64,000 bases of DNA from NCBI GenBank assembly GCA_051294375.1, contig CM119266.1, positions 25,778,161-25,842,160 on the forward strand, written 5' to 3'. The DNA comes from Paraspadella gotoi. Lineage: Eukaryota; Chaetognatha. The notes under the pieces were generated by a model. It saw only the letters and a list, made by a program, of their open reading frames with translations. It was not told where the DNA came from and made no database searches. A program made the position numbers and the translations under genes. The stretch's first letter is position 1; each line of letters opens with the position of its first letter. This document shows positions 53,172 to 64,000 of this stretch, piece by piece.

Positions 53172-53228
53172 AGACGGATCCCTATCCCGATCTCTATCCC
53201 TATCCCGATCTCTATCCCGATCCTTATT
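53172..53228 (+). repeat. Short minisatellite, 12-bp unit
   Basis: Repeats of CCCGATCTCTAT with CCCTAT variants, four to five units. Confidence 0.85.
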
Positions 53229-53950
53229 ATCATTGCTCTTTCTCTTTCTCACTCTCGTGTATCACGTTATCCCTCAGAAAGGGATAGCGCATTTCCTTCA
53301 CTTTTAGTCATGTATTCTAAAGTTGTTTTTTTCTAAAACCCCAAATGATCCTCATCCTGAATCAAGTGACCCTTGACTTTTTTCATATCACATGACCCAA
53401 ACATTAACCTACAGTCACATTTAGTCACGTGACTAAATACCTCCATCGACGTCTTTCTCTTGATTAAGCGACTTTTTTTCGTGAAAACGCGAAAACTATT
53501 AATTCTAATTTTGCCTCTTCAGTTTTTTCCCCCTCAATTCACGATCGATCAAACGTTTTTTCTCCGTGAATTCACACGAAGATCACAGAATAGAATTGGG
53601 TTTTCACTGTCTCCTCCCCGACGTCGGCGCTCGATCGCGCGAGGTCTCATTTCCGATATTTTTTTCTCTTTGTTTTTGTTACCACTTAGTGTTTTAGCCC
53701 GACTTTGTGAACCGTAACATCATTTGGTTCAACTTTCCCAGACTTTTTTGGGTCTTAGGATTTCGTCAGATTTTTGAACGTCGAGCATTGAACATCTGGC
53801 GCCAGAATTTTCTCGTGAAAACTCTCCAATCATTGACCTCGAACCCGGGGCCTCTTTTTCACCGGGCGACGACTTAACGTTCTCGACCGCGGCGGCCGGG
53901 TTTTTTATTCTGATCTCGTTATCGCCCGAGAGAGCGCCCATAAATTTATT

Positions 53951-53996
<46 letters not shown>

Positions 53997-53997
53997 C

Positions 53998-54046
<49 letters not shown>

Positions 54047-54230
54047 ATGATTCAAAAAAAGAATATTTTAGTCACTCGTTTAAAAGTTTATTTATTTTCG
54101 GTAGTAAAAGTTTTTCGTAATACGATAGACATTTTACTACGTAATTGACGCCCGAGTCTCGTCGTTTCGCTAGTAATTTCGAACGATGGATAGGGTTAAT
54201 GGATATTTCCGTCCGAGTATGGCTGTTTTA

Positions 54231-54339
<109 letters not shown>

Positions 54340-54864
54340 TAGTGAGTGAGTGAATTTAGTAAGTGAGTGACTCGTTTCTTAAAACTTTTTTAAATGAGAT
54401 AATTATTCGGTTTTTTTTTTCGTTTTTTTTATAGTTATAATTAAGAAATAAATCTACAAAACAAAAAAAGACAAAAAGATTAAAAGATTACGGTTCAAAC
54501 TTTTTCATCAAAGGAAACCCCCCCCCACCCCCCACGGCAAGGCACTTTTTTCTCCGGATTCATGTATATAATTAACTTTAATTAAATTTATCAATGATTG
54601 AAAACAAAATGAGCGATGGTATTTCTTAATTCACGTTCCACGCGCTAATTAAAATTATTAATTGTTTTTAGTATGGTTATATTTCGCTTTGTTATATTAC
54701 ACATTTCTCGAATAAAACTTCGTTATTCTCTGAAACGGTCGATCAATCAATTTCCATTGTGGGATTCTAAAGTTAGGACGAAAAGAAGAATATGGTCGAA
54801 GCAAAAAATATTGTCTTCTTTTATCGCGGGCTAAAGTTCGTCTCTCTCTCTCTCTCTCTCATCT

Positions 54865-54939
<75 letters not shown>

Positions 54940-57562
54940 GCGGTTTAATGCAAATTGATACAAAGCATCTTTCTACGTGTCTCTCTCCAACCCGCTCACC
55001 TCAATCCACTTCCATTCCAGATCCCCCGCTGTGAATTTTATTTCTCAACCACCTTCCTATCCTATCCTATCCTATTCCTATCCTTCCTATCCTTACTTCT
55101 CTTTTTTTTCGAGATCCTCTCCCTAACTTTCCTTTCTTTCCTTTCTTTCATCCCCACTCCTTTCTGGACCATTTTCCCCTTTTCCTTTCCCCTCCCACCC
55201 GCCCCCTCCTGATAGCTAAAAGAAAGAAGGAAAAAAGCCTAAAAACGAAGGCCACTTATAAATCCCCTTAGAGGTGGTTATGAAGTGGGGGCCTTTCGAG
55301 AGGCTTAGGCGCGCGAAAGCTAGAGAGAAATTCAGAACTAAAATAAATTGATTGAATAAAATATAAAAATAAAACGTGTAAAACGAAATAAAAAGATGGG
55401 TCGGAGGGAGATAAAGGCGTCGTTATTATGATCGCTTGTTATGAGGAGTGGGTAGAACGGAAGGGGGGGGCGTAGAGGTAACTTGAAACGTTCATCATTA
55501 TTTCACGTACGAGGTTGTTTGTTGGCATACACTACAATAATGTAAATGACGAGACTTGCAGCGAAATTTTACAAGCGCCGAGACTCGGATTAAATTCATT
55601 AAAAGCGCTCGGTTGGCGAACGGTCAACTTGGCTACACTCCATCTTATCAGAAATGTAAATTAAATTTTAGTGTTCGAGTTATTAATTCGTTTTTACGTG
55701 CGTCGTTTTAGTTCACAGCGCTAATTTCGCACGGACTTTATTACTTATTTTTTTACTTTTTAGTTAAAAAATATTTTCGTTGAACATTGGGTTAAGTGAA
55801 CAAAAATGTATACAGAATAACATATTCATTACTAAAAATCAAACAATTTACGAGCGTTTGCAATAGAGGTACAAGCAGCAGTCTAACTCTAAGAAATAAG
55901 ACAGAAGAAGCACCTATCAAATCAAAAGAACCTGAGCTTATCGCTATTGCGGTAAGAAAAAATTAAATTGTAAAAATTTAAAAAAAATATTAAAAATAAA
56001 TATATAAGAGAAAAAAAATATTTCCCATAAAAATTTTCTTTTCGTCTTCGTGGGAGAACTTATTCGGGCGATAAAAGAAAAAAAAAAGATCAAAATCGAT
56101 CTCTTTTTTTTTGGCGGGAAAAAAATGTAAAACATCGCGATACAAAAAAACACGAAAGCAGGAATTTGTGAGGAAGGAGCTAAAACTTTTTCGTAGTGAA
56201 AATTGGAATGTTTGCGGTTTATATATTTGGATTTAGTCATTGACTCCCCATCACATCGTCAGCTCGTGTCACGTGATCCCACGGCTTTTGTTTACTTTTT
56301 ATTGATGCGGGACGCTGTTTTATTTTTCTCTTGAATATGTATGTAAGAAAATTTTGACGCATGTGGTTCATATCTATTAACTGTTACTTTGAAATCATTA
56401 CTAACAGTTATGTTATAGGTGTCGTTAGGGCAAATAACCGCATTATCATTTGTCGGCGGTTGCTTTCGACTTTTCCGTTTACAAAATCAATATCATCGTC
56501 ATTGCTGCGCTCCTGAGGTCACTAGAATCGTTCACAAAATCATCGTCATCGTCTACTGTTGTCGTCGGCGACCTCGAAAAGCTTCAGAATAAAAAAAACA
56601 TGGAGTCGAAGGTGAGAGTCAAAACCTTTTAGCGTAAATCAACGGCGCCTCTGCGAAGTTCGCCACGCCCCCCTCCGACCGGCAGCAGCCAACCGCGGCT
56701 GCTGAGGCGGCGTCGAAGCCAACAACGAAAAAGAGAGCGACCGTCAAAAAAAGAGAGAGAGAGATGGAGAGTCGCAGTTTAAACTGTCTGGAGTCTGGTC
56801 ATCATAGAGACAGATCGAGATTCGTCACAGATTTTCTGTTTCACGTAAAAATCATTGGCTAAAAGTTTGAAAAGAAGGTACAAGGTGACACACAGGAAGT
56901 CTGGAACACGCCGCTATAGCCTATAAAAAGAAATCGCCATTGGTAAACCAGTTAAGTTTTTTTGAATCTTAAAACTAAGATTATTTATATATCCTAATTT
57001 TATATTGATATATATATATTGATTTGACTTAGCAATTAGCGGTGAAAAGTTACCTTTAAAATCATCTTTCATTTTAAAACTCAATTTTTTTTTCTTCAAT
57101 CTTTTTGTCTAACTTTCTGAACATTTTTTTTTAATTCAGAAAGTTGGACAAAAATATTGAAATAAAAATATTTGTGTCCGTCCGTCCGTCTGTCTGTCCG
57201 TCCATTCCACCCTAGCAAAAAACACCAATTACTCGTGATTTGATGTATGGATTGGAATAAATTTTTTTATGTGGGTTGGAAAGTGTATGCTTGAGCAGGA
57301 AATAATGTTTCGATGGAAGTGTGAGGAAGTGGAAATGAGTTAAAATGGAAAAAACAAACAATCTATTTCACTATTTGATTATGCTTTTTTATATTAAATG
57401 TAAATTCGAGCTGCATTAATTAATTATTAATAAATAATTAATTAATTTTGTGATCGAGATTGTTGTTTTGTGATTGAGAGGCGAGACAAAGTGGAAAACG
57501 TTTTTGACACGAAGAAAAAAAAATTAATATTAATTAATTGATTTATTAAATTATTAATTATC

Positions 57563-57630
57563 TGATCAGCTGCTTACCGCTAATGATCGTAGGCAGATCC
57601 GGCATTGTTTGCTCAAACTCGTTTTTCTAG
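57563..57630 (-). repeat. Dispersed repeat copy (GCCGGATCTGCC family)
   Basis: Reverse complement reads GAGTTTGAGCAAACAATGCC, GGATCTGCCTACGATCATTA, then AGCAGCTGATCAGAT. The same block occurs at 59965-60040 and 5762-5825 on the plus strand, so it is a dispersed family with at least three members here. Confidence 0.75.
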
Positions 57631-57721
57631 CGGCGGGTTACAGTTTATCACCTTGTATGTGTTAAAATTCTATGGAATTAACGAAAAAATTTCGTTTTTA
57701 CAACAATTTAATTTAGAGTAA

Positions 57722-57762
57722 GGACATGTTTCGACTCTTGTTGTTGCGAGTCTTTATCAGCA
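57722..57762 (-). ncRNA. Second hammerhead-like core motif, degraded
   Basis: The minus strand reads CTGATAA, A, GACTC, loop GCAACAACAA, GAGTC, GAAAC, AT, GTCC. Stem II is a perfect 5-bp hairpin, but the G8 position of CUGANGA is A, which should abolish cleavage. Flanks resemble those of the 46.5-kb copy (ACAACAATTTAATTTAGAG versus ACAAACAACGATTTTTAG), so both are members of one repeat family. Confidence 0.4.
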
Positions 57763-57802
57763 AGTGAATTAACAAATTTTATTTGTCTCAAACATTAGTT
57801 TT

Positions 57803-57954
<152 letters not shown>

Positions 57955-58501
57955 GAGTTTCCACCAGAGAATTGAGTAAGAGATAGTGGTCAGATGCGAG
58001 GACAGGTGAAAGTAAGGACAGGGAAGAAGAAAGTAGTTGAATTTGAGATTGGTGAAAGGAGAGAGAGAGGGAGAGAGAGAGAGAGAGGGACACAAATCAA
58101 TACATTTGGCAATGTACAACAGTGAAAGAATTTAGAAAAACTAATTATATAACAAGAAATTAAATAAATTAAATTAACAGCTGATGAATTTTTGAGTAGG
58201 TTTATTTATTTATTTATCATCAAAAGAGAAAGATCAAATACAATGTATTAAAATTCAAATTAGGCTGTCAGTGTGGGCAACACCCTCACTGGTCACTATT
58301 TCTCTTTGTATAATATAATCCAATAACATTGAGTATAGCATGAAAGCTTATTTATATTGGTTGTACCAATTTCATAATCCAATCACAACGAATTTTATTA
58401 CATTTTCTTTTTCTTTTTACTTTTTCACCGTTACAAGTTACACACTTTTGAACAAACTCAACGTTGACACTTTTTCTATTTTTACCCTTCTTTTTATTTT
58501 G

Positions 58502-58502
<1 letters not shown>

Positions 58503-58560
<58 letters not shown>
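58503..58560 (+). repeat. (CT)n tract
   Basis: About 29 perfect units, immediately before the tandem duplications. Confidence 0.95.
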
Positions 58561-58563
<3 letters not shown>

Positions 58564-58708
58564 TTCTCGCTAAATGTCGTCAACTTTGATCATGGGCGTA
58601 ATCTCTCGAACGTTCTTCCTTATCACTTCTTTAAACTTCTTTACTTCCATAAATCATAACTATTTTTTCGTTATTGTACTTTTTACCTTTTAACCTTTAA
58701 CCTTTAAT

Positions 58709-59300
58709 AGCGGGAGCCGACCGAATTCAAATTTTAATGGGAACAGCATTAAAGTAATCCATTATTGGTATTAATTATTGTGTTAAAATATTTTTTTTTA
58801 AATGTTCCGAACCATGAGTAATTCGCTAATTAATATTATTATAATGCTATATAATGTCAAAAATTGTTTTTGGATATTTTAATTAATTAATTGATTCTGA
58901 TAGAGCTCAAAAAGTTAAGCAAAAAATATAATTAAAACTTTCTAAAATTTTGATGTTTTATTACTAAAAATTAGTAAAAACTGCTAAAATAATTGGATGA
59001 TGATGATAGCGGTAGCCGACCAAATTCAAATTTTAATGGGAACAGCATTAAACTAATCCATTATTGGTATTAATTATTGTGCTAAAATATTTTTTTGCAA
59101 AAATGTTCCAAACCATGAGTAATTCGCTAATTAATATTATTATATTGCTATATAATGTCAAAATTTTTTTTTATATATTAAGTTTTTTTAATTGATTCTG
59201 ATAGAGCTTAAAAAGTTAAGCAAAAAATATAATTACAACTTTTTAAAATTTTGATGTTTTATTACTAAAAATTAGTAAAAACTACTAAAATCATCGGATG
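58709..59300 (+). repeat. Tandem duplication, about 300-bp unit (two copies)
   Basis: The segment starting GCCGACCGAATTCAAATTTT at about 58715 recurs from about 59016 as GCCGACCAAATTCAAATTTT. It runs in parallel through ATTATTGGTATTAATTATTG, CATGAGTAATTCGCTAATTA and TGATAGAGCT to TACTAAAAATTAGTAAAAAC. Differences are scattered substitutions and small indels. Confidence 0.9.
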
Positions 59301-59935
59301 ATGATGATGATGATTTTTTAAGGTTTTTCTCAATTTAAACCCACTTATCATCAAAATATTGAAAAAAGAATTATACTTTGTGTAGATAACTTTTCATAAG
59401 CTATTTGAATCTGCTTTTAAAAATAAAAAATTCCAAAAAAAATTTTTGACATATCCTATCTATAAATAAATATTAAAAAATTAATTACTAATGCTTCTTG
59501 CAATTTTAGAAAATTTTTCTCCATTGAAAGTTTTCTCAGAAATGTATGAAGTTTCATTTGGAAAGGTTCCCAAATCAAACTTCTGACCCACCCCATTGAC
59601 AAAGTTTGGCTCTAATGATGATGATGATAATGATTTTTAAAGATTTTTTCCAATTTTAACCAACTTATCATCAATATATTGAAAAAAGAATTATACTTTG
59701 TGTAGACAACTTTTCATAAGCTATCTGAATCTGCTTTTAAAAATATAAAATAAAATAAAAATTTTTGGACATTTCCTATCTATAAATAAATATTAAAAAA
59801 TTAATTACGAGTGCTTCTAGCCATTTAAAAAAAATTTGGTCCATTGAAAGTTTTCTCAGAAATTTATGAAGTTTCATTTGGGAAGGTTCCCAAATCAAAC
59901 TTCTGACCCACCCCATTGACAAAGTTTGGCTCTAC
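59300..59935 (+). repeat. Second tandem duplication, about 315-bp unit (two copies)
   Basis: About 59300-59615 and 59616-59935 share GATGATGATG, AACTTTTCATAAGCTAT, AATCTGCTTTTAAAAATA, TCTATAAATAAATATTAAAA, AGTTTCATTTGG and CCCCATTGACAAAGTTTGGC. AT-rich, no coding potential seen. Confidence 0.9.
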
Positions 59936-59964
59936 CTTTAACTTTTTAACCTTTAACCTTTACT

Positions 59965-60045
59965 TTTTTACCTCTTAACAAGTTTGAGCAAACAATGTCG
60001 AATCTGCCTACGATAATTAAGCGGTAATCAGCTAATCAGATGATA
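59965..60045 (+). repeat. Dispersed repeat copy (GCCGGATCTGCC family)
   Basis: Contains GTTTGAGCAAACAATGTCGA, ATCTGCCTACGATAATTA and GCTAATCAGATGAT. Homologous to 57563-57630 (inverted) and 5762-5825. Confidence 0.75.
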
Positions 60046-60179
60046 AATCCCGATAATTCTTTCAATTTGTGATCTTAACTGATCATAACAGATAGTACCA
60101 TTCCAATACATGTAAATCGCTTGCAACGGATTAAACTGAGCTGTCACTATGGTAGAAATAATTACAAATAAGGTACAAA

Positions 60180-60515
60180 TAATTTTTTTAACTGTTATTA
60201 TTTTTTCAACTTGCATTATATTTTCCACTTGCATCATTTTTTTAACTTGCATAATTTTTTGAACTCGCATCATTTTTTTAACTTGCCTCATTTTTTTACT
60301 TTTCATTTTTTCAGTTTGCATCATTTTTTTCAACTTGCATAATTTTTTTAACTAAAATCATTTTTTCAGATAGCATAATTTTTTTAACTTGAGTAATTTT
60401 TTCAACTTGCATAATTTTTTCAGCTTTCATCATTTTTTTAAATTGCATCATTTTTTAACTTGCATCATTTTTTAACTTACATATTTTTTTTTCAAATTTA
60501 ATCATTTTTTCCACT
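60180..60515 (+). repeat. T-rich imperfect tandem repeat, roughly 18-21-bp unit
   Basis: More than a dozen consecutive variants of TTTTTTAACTTGCATCAT. The unit length drifts because the T run varies. The apparent minus-strand reading frame of repeating KKMMQV is a product of this repeat and is not a gene. Confidence 0.85.
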
Positions 60516-60579
60516 TTAAAACATTTATGAGTAAGCATAAATAATGAAACTTCAAGTCAACTTGACTTTGGTTTTTTCC

Positions 60580-60860
60580 ATGCGAATTTCCACTCGCACG
60601 ATTCCATCGAAACTTTATATCCAGCTTAATCACACATTTCCCTACCCACACACAAAATTTCATTCTAATCCATCCAGCCAATCACGTTTATCTTAAGGGG
60701 GAACGGACAGACGGACAGCCAGACGGACATCATTTTTTTTTTTGGCTTAATGATTTACCGACAAGCTTTTGGGGTGGGACCGACGAACCGACAAAGTGGA
60801 TTATAGTATTGAGTCGGAACCTGCTTATAAGCAGATGCGACTAAAAATCTAAAGGAATAA
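60580..60860 (+). repeat. Dispersed repeat ending in GACGGACAG run
   Basis: An AAATTTCATTCTAATCCATC then CAGCCAATCACG segment is followed by GGGGGAACGGACAGACGGAC. Segments of this style (AAATTTCAT..ATC.G.CCAGCC.. then a GACAGAC run) recur in invertebrate transposable elements. A second, inverted copy is at 57175-57350. Confidence 0.55.
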
Positions 60861-60969
60861 GAACATTTTTTGCGCCCAAGACATCCCAGAAATGACGAAA
60901 TACGACGAAATGTTTATTCCTTTTTAAATCGGCTAATTGTTTTTCCTTTCTCATTCATTGCGGGAAAAA

Positions 60970-61084
60970 ATGGAGAGCAATTTTATTCCAAATATTTTGG
61001 AAGATTTTTGGGGCAAAGATGGATCGTCGTCTATCACGGATGAAAGATTTAACGACGTCAAACAGATTCTTAAAAGTGTCATAG
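60970..61084 (+). CDS. Exon 1 of the TPR/HAT-like gene
   Basis: Encodes MESNFIPNILEDFWGKDG and on to KSVI, ending in phase 1. The donor GTATAT is a little weak, but translation through the intron would not remain homogeneous, and the next exon rejoins the frame. Confidence 0.7.
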
Positions 61085-62242
61085 GTATATCGTTATGGAG
61101 ATAAACTTTTTCTTACATTCTTTTAAAATATTAGTAATTTGTGTTTAATTTCGTATTTTTAAAACAAAGAGACGAAGAATTGTGACGCGTTAAAGAAGCT
61201 GACGCCCATTCAGTTTTATTGCTTTGATTTAATGGTAGAAACCACGTGTGGCGATGAGCACAAGTAAGTAAGAATATTTCTATTTATTTTAATTCTCTCC
61301 AAATTTTAATTTTTAAGAATTTTTACAAGGGCTTATTTGCAAGCTTGCCAAGATATGTTTAGTCGTTCGTCAAATTTGAAAGAGTTACAAATGACTACCA
61401 GGGCTTTGTTAGTGCAACACGGCTATTCTGAAGAATCAACGGCCGAACTTGACCAATTGTTAGAGGCAACGGAAGGCAATCCGGAAAACTTGGATCAATT
61501 CAGTTTCGTCAGATGGGCAGTATTGAATGCTCGGGGACAAAATGTAAGAAAAAGTGAATTGTTTCGTTCATATGAGATAACTTTGAAAAAAAATAGACAA
61601 GAGTTTGAAAAAGTCAAATCTGAGATCGATTCATGGATGACCAAATTGATTGAAGACCACGAGACTATGTGGCAATTACATGAGAAAAGTTTTCATCAAA
61701 AATCTATTCCATTAATGTATCGAAATTGGGAACGGTTTATTTTTGAAATTGAAAAACGTTATGGTACACACGTATTTGTTGGTAAAGTTTACAAAAACTA
61801 CGCGGTTTCATTGGAAAACAAGGGCCAGGTACAGGACAGCTTACGCGCCTATGAAAAAGCGTACGAAAACGCTAAATATAACCAGGATGCGATACTTTCG
61901 GCCAACATTCTCACGTTTTGGGCCAGGAAGTTGTTGTATGAACTTCACCTCGAAGAAGCCCTGAATAAATTAGAGCTGGCCCAAATGCTAATATCCAAAG
62001 AAAGACACCGAGAGCTAAATGCCAAAATAAGCTTGGCCAAGGCCAGAGTACACTACGCGAGTTTCATGATAGAGGTCAAAAAATGCTATGAGTTTGGATT
62101 TTTTCCGGAGGATAAATTGAGTCGTGTTTTTGGAGAAGATATAATCAAGAACGTCGAAATGGATCCGCCCATGCAGCAACTCATACATGGTGACAATTTT
62201 ATAAGCGCCGGTAAAAAAACGCTGTCATTTGAAAAACAGTGA
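60970..62242 (+). CDS. Helical-repeat (TPR/HAT-like) protein of unknown function, three exons, 377 aa
   Basis: Exons 60970-61084, 61170-61263 and 61318-62242 join into one frame of 378 codons including TGA. The two introns are short (85 and 54 bases), start GTATAT and GTAAGT, and end in AAG. The ATG sits in a favourable context (AAAAATGG) and no earlier in-frame start was chosen. The product is acidic and helix-rich with no signal peptide or membrane segment. The middle (about residues 207-255) has a W-x3-F-x2-E pattern, then GKVYKNYAVSLENKGQ and AYEKAYENA, which look like TPR or half-a-TPR helical pairs; a further amphipathic helical pair (LEEALNKLELAQMLIS) follows. Such repeats mediate protein-protein contacts. 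I do not recognise the family and assign no function. The last codons lie inside an inverted repeat that continues downstream. Confidence 0.8.
61170..61263 (+). CDS. Exon 2 of the TPR/HAT-like gene
   Basis: Encodes ETKNCDALKKLTPIQF to CGDEHK. The acceptor is AACAAAG, with a T-rich but not strongly pyrimidine tract; the donor GTAAGT at 61264 is consensus. The exon ends in phase 2. Confidence 0.7.
61318..62242 (+). CDS. Exon 3 of the TPR/HAT-like gene
   Basis: Follows TTTTTAAG at 61317 and stays open for 925 bases to TGA. It starts with IFTRAYLQACQDMF and holds all of the helical-repeat pattern. Codon use is AT-rich, unlike the GC-rich innexin 9 kb upstream. Confidence 0.85.
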
Positions 62243-63117
62243 TTAGTTCATTGATTTTAAAATTTAGTTGAGTAGAAAATATTAAAGTCAAAATTTATAT
62301 TGATCAGTTAAGATATGCCTTGACAATGAGTGGAGAAAGTTGGCTTGTAAAATCGGGTTTCATTTTCCAACTCACTTTTTTTAGATTCAATTTTTTTCTC
62401 TTACTTTCAGTAAGTTTTCTGAAGAAATTTTAAATAAAATAATATTAATATTATTATCTTCTGAAAGCCCTTTCAAATTTAAAGAGAATGACATAGTTAC
62501 AAATACTGTAGTATAAAATTTAACCGGCCCAGCTTTAATTTAATTAGGATACTCAAAAATAAAACATCTTTCCAAAAATTTAAGATTTTTATCAAATTGT
62601 GATTGGGTATCTTAATATATATTTTTTTCAGGCTCTTTCATGATACTTATATAAATAATAATATTTTATGTTATAATAATTTAAACAAGTCATATATTTT
62701 TAAAAAATATTTAAAATTTTAAATAATTCACTTTTGACTGTTATAATTGAACCAAGGCTGGGCAGCTTCATTTTTATGTTAGAGCTTTCGTAAGTATATC
62801 ATTCTCTTCATTTTTTAAGGGCTTTCTGAGGATATTAATATTGTTAATATCTTAATAAATACTTTGTTTAAAAAAGTGCTAAAAGTTGAAAAAAAAATTG
62901 AATTTAAAAACAGTGAGTTGGAAAATGAAACCCGATTTTACAAGCCAACTTTCTCCACTCATTGCCAAGGCATATATTCACTTATCAATATAAAATTTGA
63001 ACACATAAATTACTTTAATATTTTCTACTCGACTAATTTTTAAAATCAATGAAATAACCACTGGTTTGCCAATGAGAGCGTTTTTTTACCGGCGCTTGTA
63101 AAATTGTCACCATGTAA
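62186..63117. repeat. Diverged inverted repeat (long hairpin) at the 3' end of the TPR/HAT-like gene
   Basis: The segment from 62186 (encoding HGDNFISAGKKTLSF, the stop and 3' UTR) to about 62520 is matched in reverse complement by about 62790-63117. Paired landmarks include CATGGTGACAATTTTA, AGCGCCGGTAAAAAAACGCT, GAGTGGAGAAAGTTGGCTTG and AAATCGGGTTTCATTTTCCA. Paired coordinates sum to about 125300 throughout, so the fold centre is near 62650. Arms carry many substitutions, so this is an old duplication, unlike the palindromes at 20-46 kb. Confidence 0.85.
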
Positions 63118-63257
63118 AAGCTAATTTCAAAAAAAATCCCTGCAAATTTGGAAAGGGTTGTCGAAATGATTCGTGCTTTAATTTGCATTAATTTATGTAA
63201 AAATTGAATATTTAGAAAGCAAAACTTTTGTAAAAGAATCATGTTTTTAATGTACTA

Positions 63258-63493
63258 GTTTTGAAAAGTAAATATTAATTTGACCTAACTCTTTTTTATA
63301 AAGGCGAGGTAAAGAGCAAGAAAATTGGTTATTCGGCGATAATACGTTCACTGTACTCTCTCTTCTTTTTCTCATACTTTCTTTCTCCACCTACGGTCAG
63401 CTCTTTTATTTCTTATTTTTCATTCAGAGCTAAGCAGTAAGCATTTCTTGTGGCATTTATCTATAATCATGTGCAACTAATTTTTAAATGAGC

Positions 63494-63530
<37 letters not shown>

Positions 63531-63628
63531 TACAGTGAACGTATTATCGCCGAATAACCATTTTTCTTGCTCTTTACCTCCCCTTTATAAAAAAGAGTTA
63601 GGTCAAATTAATATTTACTTTTCAACAG
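63258..63628. repeat. Inverted repeat with microsatellite-edged loop
   Basis: 63258-63363 (TAAATATTAATTTGACCTAA, then ATTCGGCGATAATACGTTCA) is repeated in reverse complement at about 63525-63628 with only a few differences. The loop starts with (CT)n and ends with (GA)n. Confidence 0.85.
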
Positions 63629-63745
63629 TCGAAAAGATGGAGTTATTCGTATTCCCTGAAGCTGAAGGAAAGAATGTTTCTGAAAACTAAGAAACAATGG
63701 ATAAAATCGCCATTACACTATCCTTATATTATTAATTATCTTTTT

Positions 63746-63792
<47 letters not shown>

Positions 63793-63921
63793 CTTCTTTT
63801 TATCAAACTTTTCTTTCTCCACTATGGTCAGTTCTTTTGTTTCTTATTTTTTCATTCGGAAGCTAAGCAGTAAGCATTCTTGTTTCATTTAAATCTATAT
63901 CATGTGCAACTGATTTTAACT

Positions 63922-63956
<35 letters not shown>

Positions 63957-63968
63957 CGAGAGAGAGAC
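63355..63968. repeat. Direct repeat of a CT...GA bounded element (two copies)
   Basis: About 63357-63532 and 63751-63968 share the same order: a CT tract, TTTCTTTCTCCAC, GGTCAG, TTTCTTATTTTT, AGCTAAGCAGTAAGCATT, ATCATGTGCAACT, then a GA tract. The first copy is the loop of the inverted repeat at 63258-63628. Possible short non-autonomous element; no coding capacity. Confidence 0.75.
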
Positions 63969-64000
63969 ATTCAAGATTTAAGGATAGTTTAATGGCGATT

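Noticed and set aside
60028-60333. 101-codon minus-strand frame of KKMMQV repeats
   Set aside because: Translation of the T-rich tandem repeat.

Overview
This is eukaryotic DNA from an invertebrate animal, not bacterial. Genes are split by introns with GT..AG borders, most of the window is non-coding, and the one confidently recognised gene is an innexin, a gap-junction family of invertebrates. The innexin motif at the second membrane segment is of the YYQW-x-P type rather than the YYQWVC type usual in insects, so I favour a non-insect protostome and cannot go further. The window is saturated with (GA)n/(CT)n and (GAC)n/(GTC)n microsatellites and is broken by ten runs of N, so it is a draft scaffold.

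Layout. 1-20 kb is mostly non-coding and microsatellite-rich, with a likely tRNA-derived SINE (about 6.97-7.14 kb), one orphan exon resembling the start of an M13 (neprilysin-like) metallopeptidase (8.35-8.50 kb) and a degenerate CCTAA-rich tract (12.5-12.7 kb). 20.5-25.4 kb is an imperfect palindrome folding about 22.93 kb around a 33-bp minisatellite. 25.4-46.6 kb is a much larger imperfect palindrome, arms about 10.6 kb, folding about 36.03 kb. Both look more like fold-back long-read artefacts than genome structure: their left ends stop exactly at N gaps, the spacers are short, and the arms differ mainly by single-base indels in homopolymers and microsatellites. A copy of the minisatellite also ends the contig before the first palindrome. 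That suggests the true order runs 20509, then array, then the right arm at 23.1 kb, with the left arms being extra copies.

46.6-52.6 kb is the gene-bearing part: a possible signal-peptide exon (47.28 kb), a possible terminal exon (48.4 kb), and a complete four-exon innexin of 583 residues (49385-52209). 52.6-57.1 kb is non-coding with long GA/CT tracts. 57.2-60.8 kb is a nested, inverted arrangement of dispersed repeats around two tandem duplications, probably a composite mobile element. 60.97-62.24 kb holds a complete three-exon gene for a 377-residue helical-repeat (TPR/HAT-like) protein that I do not recognise. Its 3' end is the left arm of a diverged inverted repeat of about 930 bp, followed by a second inverted/direct repeat cluster to the window end.

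The two complete genes lie on the + strand. Nothing suggests that they work together.
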